A DNA stretch of 64,000 nucleotides from Nocardioides nitrophenolicus (GTDB taxonomy: Bacteria > Actinomycetota > Actinomycetes > Propionibacteriales > Nocardioidaceae). The stretch lies in the NCBI RefSeq assembly GCF_016907515.1, contig NZ_JAFBBY010000001.1, positions 1,860,001-1,924,000 of the forward strand. Direction: 5' to 3'. Positions 51,936 to 60,797 of this stretch are shown here, piece by piece (positions within the stretch are counted from its first letter, which is position 1; every line of letters begins with the position of its first letter). The translations under genes and the position numbers were made by a program. The notes under the pieces are model-generated. The model saw nothing but the letters and a program-made list of their open reading frames with translations, searched no databases and was not told where the DNA came from.

Positions 51936-53105
51936 GTGACCGACCGCCTCAGTGCCGCCACCCGGGCGAACGTCCCGCCGTTCTACGTGATGGACCTGCT
52001 CGCCGCGGCAGCGGAGCGGCAGCGCACCCACGGCGACCTGGTCAACCTGGTCGCCGGGCAGCCCAGCACGGGCGCGCCGGCGACGGTCAACGCGGCGGCG
52101 GTGCGGCTGCTCGGCAGCGGCGACCCGCTGGGGTACACGACCGCCACCGGCATCCTCGAGCTCCGTACGGCGATCGCGGGCCACTACGCCCGCAGCTACG
52201 GTCTCGCGGTCGACGCCGAGGACGTGGTCGTCACCACCGGCTCCAGCGGCGGCTTCCTGCTCGCCTTCCTCGCGGCGTTCGACGCCGGGGCGCGGGTGGC
52301 GATCGCGCGACCGGGATACCCCTGCTACCGCAACGTGCTGGCGGCCCTGGGCTGCGCGGTGGTCGAGATCCCCACCGGCCCCGGGACCCGGTTCCAGCCG
52401 AGCGTGGCGCAGCTCGCCGAGGCGCACGCGAAGGAGCCGCTCGACGGCCTGGTCGTCGCCAGCCCCGCGAACCCGACCGGCACCATGCTGTCGCCGGAGG
52501 AGCTCGCCGCGATCGCGCGCTGGTGCGACGACAACGGCGTGCAGCTGGTGTCCGACGAGATCTACCACGGCATCCAGTACGCCGGCGCCCGGGCGAGCTG
52601 TGCCTGGGAGACCTCGCGCGAGGCGGTCGTGTTCGGCTCGTTCTCGAAGTACTTCTCGATGACCGGCTGGCGGCTGGGGTGGATGCTCGCGCCGGAGCGG
52701 CTGCGCCGCCCGGTCGACGTGCTGACCGGCAACTTCTCGATCTGCCCGCCCGTGCTCGCCCAGCATGCCGCGCTCGGCGCCTTCGAGGACGCGGCGTACG
52801 CCGAGCTCGACGCCCACGTGCAGCGCTACGCCCGCAACCGGGGCCTGCTCCTGGACGGCCTGCAGCGGCTCGGCATCGAGCGGCTGGCGCCCGCCGACGG
52901 CGCGTTCTACGCCTACGCCGACGTCGGTCACCTCACCACCGACTCGATGGCCTACTGCCGCGACCTGCTGGCCCGCACCGGCGTCGCCGTCGCGACCGGC
53001 ATCGACTTCGACACCGTCGACGGCGGCCGCTTCCTGCGGTTCAGCTTCGCCGGCACCGCCGACGACATCCTCACGGCACTGGACCGCCTCGAGGGCCGAC
53101 TGTGA
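51936..53105 (+). CDS. PLP-dependent aminotransferase (class I/II)
   Basis: A 389-aa fold-type I aminotransferase. PLP-binding Lys lies in FGSFSKYFSMTGWRLGW, with ASPANPTGTMLSPEEL and SDEIYHGIQY upstream and an RFSF near the C-terminus for the substrate carboxylate. Specificity is unknown. GTG 51936 follows TGGAGGGA; the open frame upstream to 51870 lies in the palindrome element. Its stop overlaps the next start (GTGA). Confidence 0.92.
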   Translation: MTDRLSAATRANVPPFYVMDLLAAAAERQRTHGDLVNLVAGQPSTGAPATVNAAAVRLLGSGDPLGYTTATGILELRTAIAGHYARSYGLAVDAEDVVVTTGSSGGFLLAFLAAFDAGARVAIARPGYPCYRNVLAALGCAVVEIPTGPGTRFQPSVAQLAEAHAKEPLDGLVVASPANPTGTMLSPEELAAIARWCDDNGVQLVSDEIYHGIQYAGARASCAWETSREAVVFGSFSKYFSMTGWRLGWMLAPERLRRPVDVLTGNFSICPPVLAQHAALGAFEDAAYAELDAHVQRYARNRGLLLDGLQRLGIERLAPADGAFYAYADVGHLTTDSMAYCRDLLARTGVAVATGIDFDTVDGGRFLRFSFAGTADDILTALDRLEGRL

Positions 53106-53791
53106 CCGACCGCGGGGAGCTGGAGCGGCGCAACGACACGACCCACGCGGAGCACCGGGCCGCCCTCGCCCGCGGCGAGGAGCGGGTGCTGCGGCTGACG
53201 AGGACCGGCGAGCTGCACAGCTACCTGCCCGACGAGATCGGCCTCGAGCCGCGCGGCACCGGCCGCGAGGTGACCAGCTGGTGGGGCCTGGCGATCATGA
53301 CGACGCTGTTCGGCGCGCTCTTCGTCGCGTCCTGGCTGGTCATCCTCGGACCGGTGGTCCGCGACGGTGACCCGCCCTATTGGGGCGGCCTGGCGCTCAC
53401 GGCGCTGAGCGGCGCCCTCGGCGGGTGGACCCTCCTGCTCGCCCGGGAGCAGTACCGCGCCCGCGCCGTCCGCCGCCGCCGTGGCGCCCCCGAGCCGAGC
53501 GACGCCCCGGTGCCCCACCGCTGGCGCGATCCCGCGCCCGAGCCGCGGCCCCGGGCCCCGCATCCGCGGGCCGGCCGGTGGCGCAAGCGGCCGTGGTGGT
53601 GGGTCGTCGTACGCGGCGTGCTCGCGGGCCTCCTGGTCCTCGGCGTGGTCGGCACCCTCCTCGAGCCCGACGGCGACACCGGGTCGGTGCTGGTCACCAC
53701 CGGCATCGGTCTGGCGCTGACGGTCGGGCTGCCGCTGGCCCTGGCGGTACGACGGGTCCGGCGGGCGGGAACGGCTACCGCGGCACGATGA
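53102..53791 (+). CDS. Membrane protein of unknown function, four predicted helices
   Basis: A 229-aa protein with two hydrophobic segments near residues 60-82 and 92-110 (LAIMTTLFGALFVASWLVI) and two more after a charged, Pro-rich loop (VVRGVLAGLLVLGVVGTLL; VLVTTGIGLALTVGLPLALAV). GTG start overlaps the aminotransferase stop. It converges with the next gene, overlapping by 17 bp. I do not recognise a family. Confidence 0.75.
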   Translation: MTDRGELERRNDTTHAEHRAALARGEERVLRLTRTGELHSYLPDEIGLEPRGTGREVTSWWGLAIMTTLFGALFVASWLVILGPVVRDGDPPYWGGLALTALSGALGGWTLLLAREQYRARAVRRRRGAPEPSDAPVPHRWRDPAPEPRPRAPHPRAGRWRKRPWWWVVVRGVLAGLLVLGVVGTLLEPDGDTGSVLVTTGIGLALTVGLPLALAVRRVRRAGTATAAR

Positions 53792-54395
53792 CGACGTAGG
53801 CGACGACGAGAGCCACGCCGCCGAGCACGAGCAGCAGGTTCAGCAGCCAGCGCCCACGCGGCGCAGCGGGCGGGAGTGCCGGGGCCCGGTGGGCAGCCGT
53901 GGGCGGCGGGGGTGCGGGCGGCCGGGGCACGGGCGGCGGCGCGGCGAGCGGCAGCGTGGCGGGCCGGGGCACCGGGGGCGTCGGCGGCGGCGTGGGCGCC
54001 GGCGCGCCCGACGGGAAGGCGGGCAAGGCACCCTGTCGTACCGCGGCGTCACGTCGACGCAGCACCTCCTCGGCCCCGACCAGCCCCAGCGCATGTCCCA
54101 GCGCGGCCAGCGCCCAGGCGGCGCTGGCACTCTCGCCGGTGCCGCGGTCGCGCGCCAGGAGTGCCGCCTGGGCGTCGAGTGCCGACGACGGCGGCGCGCC
54201 GTGCCCGATCTGGTCGCCGAGCCGGCTCACCGCGCCCAGCCGCACGGCGTCGACGAGCAGGTTGAGCTCGCCCCGCGTCACCGCCCGCTCGTCCAGGTAG
54301 TCGTCGAGCGCGGCACGGAACGACTCGACGTCGTCGAGAAGCCGTGGCCCCGAGACGGCCACGAGGTCACGCAACGTCACATGGAGGCCGGACAC
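53775..54395 (-). CDS. Pro-rich, single-helix membrane protein, unknown
   Basis: A 206-aa protein: an Ala/Leu-rich helical N-terminal part (about 1-115), then a Pro-rich linker (PAPTPPPTPPVPRPA and similar), then one C-terminal transmembrane helix (LLNLLLVLGGVALVVAYVVIV). It could be tail-anchored with the helical domain in the cytosol. It is divergent from the WXG100-like gene; 75 bp separate them. Confidence 0.7.
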   Translation of the reverse strand: MSGLHVTLRDLVAVSGPRLLDDVESFRAALDDYLDERAVTRGELNLLVDAVRLGAVSRLGDQIGHGAPPSSALDAQAALLARDRGTGESASAAWALAALGHALGLVGAEEVLRRRDAAVRQGALPAFPSGAPAPTPPPTPPVPRPATLPLAAPPPVPRPPAPPPPTAAHRAPALPPAAPRGRWLLNLLLVLGGVALVVAYVVIVPR

Positions 54396-54470
54396 CCGGT
54401 GATCATCACACGCGGATCAGGCGGTCGATCGCATAGGTTGGGCATCGACCATCCGGGAGGCCATCGACTC

Positions 54471-54923
54471 ATGTACGGCGACAGCGAGATCATCCGGCGT
54501 CGTGCCACCCAGCTGCGGGACCAGGGGGCCGACGTCCGCGCGCTCGCCGACGAGCTGGTCGCGCGGGTCGAGGGCCTGGGCTGGACCGGGCGGGCGGCGG
54601 AGGCGATGCGGGAGCGGGTGACCGACCGCGCCAGCCATCTCCGGGTCGCGGCCGAGCGCCACACCGGCGCCGCCGACGCGCTGGCCGACCACGCCGAGAG
54701 CGTCGACGCCGTCCGGGAGGAGATCGCCACCACCGAGGCGCGGGTGAGCGCGCTGGTGGCCGACGCCCGGGCCCGGATCGCCGCCATCGCGGCGCGCAAC
54801 GAGGCCGGCGACGGCCTGCAGGTCACGCCCGACCCGCTCGACGAGACGCTCGCCGCCTTCTCGCCGCCACCGCCGGGCCACCGCGACTGGCTCGCGGTCG
54901 ACGTACCCGGGCTGGAGCGCTGA
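54471..54923 (+). CDS. WXG100-like helical protein
   Basis: A 150-aa all-helical protein. The WXG motif is W38-T-G40 (GLGWTGRAAEAMRERV) in the turn between two long helices, as in ESX/type VII substrates, but it is longer than the usual 100 aa, with a Pro-rich tail. The ATG overlaps nothing upstream; the stop overlaps the next start by 1 bp. No EccC-type ATPase lies in the window. Confidence 0.75.
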   Translation: MYGDSEIIRRRATQLRDQGADVRALADELVARVEGLGWTGRAAEAMRERVTDRASHLRVAAERHTGAADALADHAESVDAVREEIATTEARVSALVADARARIAAIAARNEAGDGLQVTPDPLDETLAAFSPPPPGHRDWLAVDVPGLER

Positions 54924-55858
54924 TGCCGACCATCGACCTGACCTCGATCACGCCCGCGCCCTCCTCCCGCGGCGGCGACGCGCTGGCCGCGGCGCCCCGA
55001 CGGATCGGGCTCAACCTCGCCGAGCTCCAGTACGCCGCCCGCCTCGCCGGCGACGCTCCCCTGCCCTTCGAGGTCGCCGCGCCGCCCACGGCCGACGCGA
55101 TGCAGGCCCGGCTCGGCCAGAGCCCCGCGACCCTCGACGACCAGGCCTTCCGGGCCGCCGTCGCCGCCCTCCACGATCCGGCCGACGCGCTGGAGCGCCG
55201 CGGCCTGACCGTCGACGGGGTGCCCGACGCCGGCCTCGCCGGCGCGATCGGCCTGCTCGCCTCCCCGCGCTTCGCACTCGACGTCGACGTCGCCATGGGT
55301 GGCGTCCAGGCCAAGGTCTGGCACCGCCAGGGCGGCGGCGCCGTCGCCTCGCTGGCGACGGTCGACGGGATCGTCTTCGAGCTGGGCTGGTTCGGCTCCG
55401 ACGCCTGGGCCGCCGAGCTCGCCCGGGTCGCCGCGATCTCGGAGGAGGTCGTGCTCGGTCCGACCGACGTGCCGGCGTACGTCGACCTGCCGTACGAGCT
55501 CGCCGACGCCGCCGCCGAGGCCGGCGGCTCGGGCCGTGGCGACCTGCTGCCGGTGCTCGCGGCCCGGCATCGCGGAGCCGTGCGTGGACCGGACGGCCCG
55601 CTCGACGACGCCTCGGTCGTCGGGCTGCTCGCCGCCCTGGCGAGCGAGGCCCGGGGCCGGCTGCGGGCGCTGGTCGCCGACGTCTCCGGCGCCGAGGTCG
55701 ACACGGTCGGCGTCGTGTCCTGGACCCTGCTCGCCGACGGCTGGCGGGCGCTGCGCCCCCACCACGACGACGGCGTGCTCCGGCTGGAGCTGCGCGCCGT
55801 CGCGCCCGACGAGCTGGGCGCGGTCGTCGCCCCCGTCCTCGGGGAGGCGGCCCGATGA
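54923..55858 (+). CDS. Hypothetical protein of the WXG100-like cassette (EspG-like shape)
   Basis: A 311-aa mixed alpha/beta soluble protein. The order of features (an FALDVDVAMG strand, then a tryptophan-bearing VWHRQGG strand and helices, then beta strands at the end) reminds me of EspG, the cytosolic chaperone of ESX substrates, but I cannot be sure. It is coupled by overlap on both sides, so it acts with its neighbours. Confidence 0.55.
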   Translation: MPTIDLTSITPAPSSRGGDALAAAPRRIGLNLAELQYAARLAGDAPLPFEVAAPPTADAMQARLGQSPATLDDQAFRAAVAALHDPADALERRGLTVDGVPDAGLAGAIGLLASPRFALDVDVAMGGVQAKVWHRQGGGAVASLATVDGIVFELGWFGSDAWAAELARVAAISEEVVLGPTDVPAYVDLPYELADAAAEAGGSGRGDLLPVLAARHRGAVRGPDGPLDDASVVGLLAALASEARGRLRALVADVSGAEVDTVGVVSWTLLADGWRALRPHHDDGVLRLELRAVAPDELGAVVAPVLGEAAR

Positions 55859-57192
55859 GCACCGACGAGCGGCCGCTGACCGCGGTCGAGGCGGCGGACC
55901 TGGCCGACAAGTACGACCAGATGCTGCGCCTGGCCGACCTGTTCGACGACGCCGGCGCCCAGATGCGGGAGTGGTCGCAGCTCGGCAGCGACGTGCTGGC
56001 CGACCCGGACGTGGCCGACTCCGCGCCGCTCTCGCCGACGACGTGGAGCACCGCCGAAGAGGAGGTGCGGGCCGCGACCACGGGCAAGGGCGGGCTGCTG
56101 AGCCGGTCCATCGAGCTCGACGCCGATGCGCTCGTGCTGCGCGCGACCGTGATGACGTACCGCTGGATCGACGAGCTCCAGGCGGCGGCGTACGAGACCC
56201 TCGGCTCGATCGCCGGGAAGGCGATCGGCTATCTCGCCCCGGAGGTCAACCTCGGCGGCGCGATCGTCGCGGCCGGGCTGATCGAGACCGATGCACTCGA
56301 CCGCGACGGCGTGGCGGCCTACCTCGGCGAGCTGGCCGAGGCGAACCCCGAGCTGATGGAGCACGTCACCACCGGTGGCGGCGTGCTCGACAGCCTGCAG
56401 ATGCGGGGCCTGCTCACCGCGGGCGTGCTCGCCGGTGAGTCCGGACGGTCCGCACGGGTCGGCGGGCTGCGCGCCACCGGCATCGCGCCGCTGGCCGACG
56501 ACTGGGGTGCCGCGCTGCGCGATGTCGCCGTGGGCCTGACCGAGGCGGCGCCGGCCGCGCCGACCACGCCGGCCCCCGCCGCGAGCGTCGACGAGGGCGC
56601 CGCGCTGCCCGCGGGCCTCGGCGACCTGATGACGATGCTCGCCGAGGACGGCACGGTCCGGGTGCTGCGCACCGCGCCCGGCCGCCTGCTCGCCTTCCTG
56701 CCCGACGCCACCCCGGTCGCCGCGCCCGCCGGCCGGCTGCGGCTGGTCACCGGCGACGTGTCGAGCGGGGCCTCGGCCGCGATCCGCGCGCTCGGCGCCG
56801 CGATCGAGCCCGGCGGCGAGCCGGCCCGGGTGATGCTGGTCGGCCGGGGCAGCGGCGGGACCGCCGCGCTCGAGCTGGCGACCCGCGCCGATCTGCCCGG
56901 CTTCGTCGTCGACCAGGTGGTCACCGCCGACGCCCCCGCGACCCAGCTCGCGGTGCTGCCCGACGGCGTCCGGCTGCTCTCGCTCGAGGACCGCAGCGAC
57001 CCGGTCGCGCTGCTCGGCTCGCTGATCAACGCCGGCGCGGCCAACCGCCTGACCGTCGTGTACGACGCCGGCTGCGACCCCGACGTACCCGCCCTGGTGG
57101 CCGGCGGCCGGGCCGCGGACCGGGCCGAGCATCCCGAGCTGGTCGCGGCGCTCGCCCGCTGGCGCGCCGAGGGCTTCCTGCGCGGGGCCTGA
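55855..57192 (+). CDS. Hypothetical protein with ESX-effector-like N-terminus and degenerate alpha/beta-hydrolase-like C-terminus
   Basis: A 445-aa protein. Residues 1 to about 130 are helical (YDQMLRLADLFDDAGAQMREW, ATVMTYRWIDELQAAAYETLGSI). Residues about 275-445 resemble an alpha/beta hydrolase: VMLVGRGSGGTAALELA would be the nucleophile elbow, but it reads R-G-S-G-G rather than G-x-S-x-G. A Pro/Ala linker separates the halves. It overlaps the preceding gene (ATGA). It may be the effector or receptor of the cassette. Confidence 0.6.
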   Translation: MSTDERPLTAVEAADLADKYDQMLRLADLFDDAGAQMREWSQLGSDVLADPDVADSAPLSPTTWSTAEEEVRAATTGKGGLLSRSIELDADALVLRATVMTYRWIDELQAAAYETLGSIAGKAIGYLAPEVNLGGAIVAAGLIETDALDRDGVAAYLGELAEANPELMEHVTTGGGVLDSLQMRGLLTAGVLAGESGRSARVGGLRATGIAPLADDWGAALRDVAVGLTEAAPAAPTTPAPAASVDEGAALPAGLGDLMTMLAEDGTVRVLRTAPGRLLAFLPDATPVAAPAGRLRLVTGDVSSGASAAIRALGAAIEPGGEPARVMLVGRGSGGTAALELATRADLPGFVVDQVVTADAPATQLAVLPDGVRLLSLEDRSDPVALLGSLINAGAANRLTVVYDAGCDPDVPALVAGGRAADRAEHPELVAALARWRAEGFLRGA

Positions 57193-57287
57193 CGTCGCGC
57201 GGGCGCGCGGGCGGCACCACCGAGCGATCCAGGTCACATCCGAGCGGGCTCCCCTCCCGCCGATCGGTCCGTCTTCGGCCGAACTGC

Positions 57288-57327
57288 TTGACAAAACCGG
57301 GGTCAATGTACGCAACATGGTGTTGCG
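57288..57327 (+). promoter_or_regulatory. Promoter with overlapping TetR-type operator before the diiron oxygenase operon
   Basis: A perfect -35 box TTGACA at 57288-57293 is followed by CGCAACA-TGG-TGTTGCG (57311-57327), perfect 7-bp arms with 3-bp spacer, where a -10 box would lie. This is what a repressed promoter looks like. The TetR gene at 60087 is in the same operon. Confidence 0.7.
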
Positions 57328-57375
57328 CTAACAACGTGCACGCTCCCGATTTCGATGACGAGAACGGACTGGACC

Positions 57376-58380
57376 ATGACTGCGACCGCTGACGCCCCGA
57401 TCGACACCCCCGCCGCCCACGAGCTCGACGGGCTGAGCTACCAGGAGACGCTCCGCGTGCTCTCCGAGGCGTCGGTCCACCAGCACTTCGACGCCTTCTT
57501 GGACATCGCGTGGGACAGCCCGGAGTTCGAGGTCGTCCCCGACGACCCGCGCTGGGTGCTGCCGGAGATCGACTCGCTGGGCGGCACCGACTGGTACCGG
57601 TCGCTGCCCCTGGAGCGGCAGATCGAGATCGGCCAGTACCGCCTCGCCAACATCATGAAGGTCGGCCTGCAGTTCGAGCAGGTGCTGATCGGCGGCATCA
57701 TGAGCCACCTCATCCCGATGGGCAACAACCGTGCGGAGTTCCGCTACTCCACCCACGAAGTGACCGAGGAGTGCCACCACACCCAGATGTTCCAGGAGGG
57801 TGTGAACCGGATCGGCGTCGACGTGAAGGGCGGCCCCGGCTGGTTCATCAAGGTCGCGCCGTTCCTGTGCCTGGCCGGCGGCCCGCTGCCCAACATCTTC
57901 TTCTTCGGCATCCTCGCCGGCGAGGAGCCGATCGACTACCTGCAGAAGTCGGTGCTGCGCTCGGGACACGAGCTGCACCCGATCGTCACCCGGGTGATGC
58001 AGATCCACGTGGCCGAGGAGGCCCGCCACATCGGCTTCGCCCACACCTACCTCGTCGAGCGCTCCAAGGACTACGGCCGCATCCAGCGCTTCGGCCTGTC
58101 GCTCGCCTACCCGCTGATCATGCGGGTGCTGTGCGACGTGATCATGAAGCCGACCAAGCAGATGCAGAAGGACCTCGACATCCCCAAGGACGTCATGCGC
58201 GAGGTCTACTGGAAGTCGGAGAAGTCCCAGAAGCTGCTGCGCGACACCTTCGGCGACGTGCGGATGCTCGCCGAGGAGCTCGGCCTGATGAACCGGGTCT
58301 CGCGCCTGGTGTGGCGCGCGCTCGGCATCCACGGCAGCCCGTCGCGCTTCCGCAGCGAGCCCAAGTCCGCCGCGGTCTGA
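57376..58380 (+). CDS. Diiron oxygenase, AurF-like (Rv0885-type)
   Basis: A 334-aa protein of the AurF/p-aminobenzoate N-oxygenase family. Diiron ligands are visible as LQFEQVL, STHEVTEECHHTQMF and QIHVAEEARHIGF (two E-E-x-x-H-like motifs). Known relatives oxidise amines; the substrate here is unknown. I recall the same pairing in mycobacteria, where Rv0885 stands next to fprB. ATG 57376 has no strong ribosome-binding site. Confidence 0.88.
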   Translation: MTATADAPIDTPAAHELDGLSYQETLRVLSEASVHQHFDAFLDIAWDSPEFEVVPDDPRWVLPEIDSLGGTDWYRSLPLERQIEIGQYRLANIMKVGLQFEQVLIGGIMSHLIPMGNNRAEFRYSTHEVTEECHHTQMFQEGVNRIGVDVKGGPGWFIKVAPFLCLAGGPLPNIFFFGILAGEEPIDYLQKSVLRSGHELHPIVTRVMQIHVAEEARHIGFAHTYLVERSKDYGRIQRFGLSLAYPLIMRVLCDVIMKPTKQMQKDLDIPKDVMREVYWKSEKSQKLLRDTFGDVRMLAEELGLMNRVSRLVWRALGIHGSPSRFRSEPKSAAV

Positions 58381-58383
58381 GCG

Positions 58384-60066
58384 ATGGCGTACGTCGTCAC
58401 GCAGTCGTGCTGCGCCGACGCCTCGTGCGTCGTCGCCTGCCCGGTCAACTGCATCCACCCCGCGCCGGGTGAGCCCGGCTTCGGCACCACCGAGATGGTG
58501 TACGTCGACGCGACCGCCTGCGTCGGCTGCGGCGCCTGCGCCACGGCCTGCCCGGTCGGGGCGATGGTGCCGGATGCCGCGCTGACGACGAAGCAGCTGC
58601 CCTTCCTCGACCTCAACGCCGCCTACTACGACGCCTTCCCCCACGCCGACCGCACCCCGGTCGCGCTGGTGCCGCAGCAGCGCCGGCTCACCCGCCCCGG
58701 ACCGTTCCGGGTCGCCGTGGTGGGGGCCGGTCCGGCGGGGCTCTACACCGCCGACGAGCTGCTGAAGCACCCCGAGGTCGCCGGCGTCGACGTCTACGAC
58801 CGGCTGCGCACGCCGTACGGCCTGGTCCGCCACGGCGTCGCCCCCGACCACGCGTCGACCAAGCTGGTCACCCGGCTGTTCGAGGCGATCGAGCGGCAGC
58901 CGCGCTTCCGCTACTTCCTCGACGTCGAGGTCGGTGCGCCCGGCGCCATCACGCTCGCCGACCTGCGCGCCCACTACGACGCCGTGGTCTACGCCGTCGG
59001 CGCGTCGTCCGACCGCAGCCTCGGCATCCCCGGCGAGGAGCTCGCCGGCTCGGTCGCCGCGACCGCGCTCGTGGGCTGGTACAACGGCCACCCCGACCAG
59101 CAGGCGCTCGACGTACCCCTCGACCACGAGCGGGCCGTCGTGGTCGGCAACGGCAACGTGGCGCTCGACGTCGCCCGCATCCTGTCCCGGCCGCTCGACG
59201 TCCTCGAGCGCACCGACCTGGCGCCCGGACCGCTCGACCAGCTGCGCGCGAGCAAGGTCCGCGAGGTCGTCGTCCTCGGCCGGCGCGGCCCGGCGCAGGC
59301 CGCGTTCACCGTGCCCGAGCTGATCGGCCTGGCCGCGCTCGACGACGTCGACGTGGTGGTCGAGGCCGACCCCGCACTGCTCAGCGGCGACGACCAGCGC
59401 AGCGTCCTGCTCCGCGAGCTGGCCGAGCGACCCGTCGACCCGGCCTCCACCCGGCGCCGGATCGTGCTGGCCTTCGCGGCCTCCCCGGTCGAGATCCTCG
59501 GCAACGGCGGCCGGGTCACCGGCGTCCGGGTGGCCCGCAACGAGCTGGTCACCGACGCCGACGGCAGCGTGCGCGCCGTCGCCACCGACGACATCCGCAC
59601 CCTCGCCGCCGGCCTGGTCGTCCGCTCGGTCGGCCACCGCGGTACCCCCGTCGCCGACCTGCCGTTCGACGAGCGCACCGCCACCGTCCCCCACCACCAG
59701 GGCCGGGTCGAGCCCGGCATCTACGTCGTGGGCTGGATCAAGCGCGGCCCGGTCGGCTTCATCGGCACCAACAAGACCGACGCCCAGGAGACGGTCGAGA
59801 CCATCCTCGACGACCTCGACGCCGGTCTGCCCGCCCCCACCGGGAGCGCGGGCGCCATCGGCGCGCTGGTCTCCGAGCGACACCCCGGGTCCGCCGACCT
59901 CGCCGCCTGGCAGCGCCTCGACGCCGCGGAGCGCGAGCGGGGCGCCCGCGCCGGCCGGCCCCGCGCCAAGATCACCGATGTCGCCGAACAGCGCACGCTC
60001 GCCGCCCCGCCGGCCGGCGTACGCCGTCGCGGGCTGCTGCGGCGTACCGTGTCGCTCACATCGTGA
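58384..60066 (+). CDS. fprB: Ferredoxin-NADP reductase fused to ferredoxin (FprB type)
   Basis: A 560-aa electron-transfer protein. Residues 1-65 form a seven-iron-type ferredoxin (CCADASCVVACPVNC and CVGCGACATACPVGA). Residues about 107-535 form an adrenodoxin-reductase-like FAD/NADPH domain (VAVVGAGPAGLYTADELL, then VVGNGNVALDVARIL). It would reduce the diiron oxygenase encoded just upstream, 3 bp away. Its stop is followed by the TetR gene's AGGAGGT. Confidence 0.92.
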   Translation: MAYVVTQSCCADASCVVACPVNCIHPAPGEPGFGTTEMVYVDATACVGCGACATACPVGAMVPDAALTTKQLPFLDLNAAYYDAFPHADRTPVALVPQQRRLTRPGPFRVAVVGAGPAGLYTADELLKHPEVAGVDVYDRLRTPYGLVRHGVAPDHASTKLVTRLFEAIERQPRFRYFLDVEVGAPGAITLADLRAHYDAVVYAVGASSDRSLGIPGEELAGSVAATALVGWYNGHPDQQALDVPLDHERAVVVGNGNVALDVARILSRPLDVLERTDLAPGPLDQLRASKVREVVVLGRRGPAQAAFTVPELIGLAALDDVDVVVEADPALLSGDDQRSVLLRELAERPVDPASTRRRIVLAFAASPVEILGNGGRVTGVRVARNELVTDADGSVRAVATDDIRTLAAGLVVRSVGHRGTPVADLPFDERTATVPHHQGRVEPGIYVVGWIKRGPVGFIGTNKTDAQETVETILDDLDAGLPAPTGSAGAIGALVSERHPGSADLAAWQRLDAAERERGARAGRPRAKITDVAEQRTLAAPPAGVRRRGLLRRTVSLTS

Positions 60067-60086
60067 GGATCGCAGGAGGTGTCGGC

Positions 60087-60797
60087 ATGGGGACGCCGAA
60101 GCGGGACCAGACCGACGGTCGCAAGCGCCGCTGGCAACAGCACAACGCCGACCGCCGGCAGGCCGTGATCGACGCCGCGCTCACCGTGCTGGCGCGCGAC
60201 CTCGAACCCGGCGCCGAGCTCAGCGTCCAGCAGATCGCCGACGAGGCGTCCGTGCACCGCACCGTGCTCTACCGCTACTTCGAGGACCGCACCGACCTCG
60301 ACGTCGCCATCCAGCAGGAGATCTGCAACCGCGCCGGTGCCCTGCTCCTCGCCGCCGTCACGCTCGAGGGCACGCCGCGCGACATCGTGCACCGCATCAT
60401 CGACGCGTACGTCGGCTGGGGCGCCGAGAACGTCGCGCTGATGCGCTTCGCCGAGCGCGACATCCCCGGCGCCGCGTCCAAGCCGCTCGACGTCGCGATC
60501 GGCCAGATCGCCGAGCAGATCGAGCTGGTCATCGGTGGCTTCCTCGCCATCCTCGACGCCGAGGTCGACGACGACGACCGCGACGCCCTCACGCCGTACG
60601 TCCACCTGCTCGTCGGCGGCGTCATCGCCGCCGTCCGCAGCTGGAGCTCGCGCGAGCGGCTGCTCCCCCCGGCCCCCGTGTTCACCCGGCTGCTCGCCGA
60701 CGTGACCTGGCTGCAGATCGAAGGTCTCGCAGCGTCCCGCAGGATCGAGGTGCCCGACCTCCCCGTCGAGCAGCTCCTCAACTTCAAGGAAGCCTGA
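60087..60797 (+). CDS. TetR family regulator
   Basis: A 236-aa regulator with an N-terminal HTH at about residues 22-68 (AVIDAALTVLARD, IADEASVHRTVLYRYFEDRTDLD) and a ligand-binding C-terminal domain. I chose ATG 60087 because AGGAGGT lies 6 bp before it; an earlier GTG at 60063 overlaps the fprB stop. It probably binds the dyad at 57311. Confidence 0.92.
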   Translation: MGTPKRDQTDGRKRRWQQHNADRRQAVIDAALTVLARDLEPGAELSVQQIADEASVHRTVLYRYFEDRTDLDVAIQQEICNRAGALLLAAVTLEGTPRDIVHRIIDAYVGWGAENVALMRFAERDIPGAASKPLDVAIGQIAEQIELVIGGFLAILDAEVDDDDRDALTPYVHLLVGGVIAAVRSWSSRERLLPPAPVFTRLLADVTWLQIEGLAASRRIEVPDLPVEQLLNFKEA

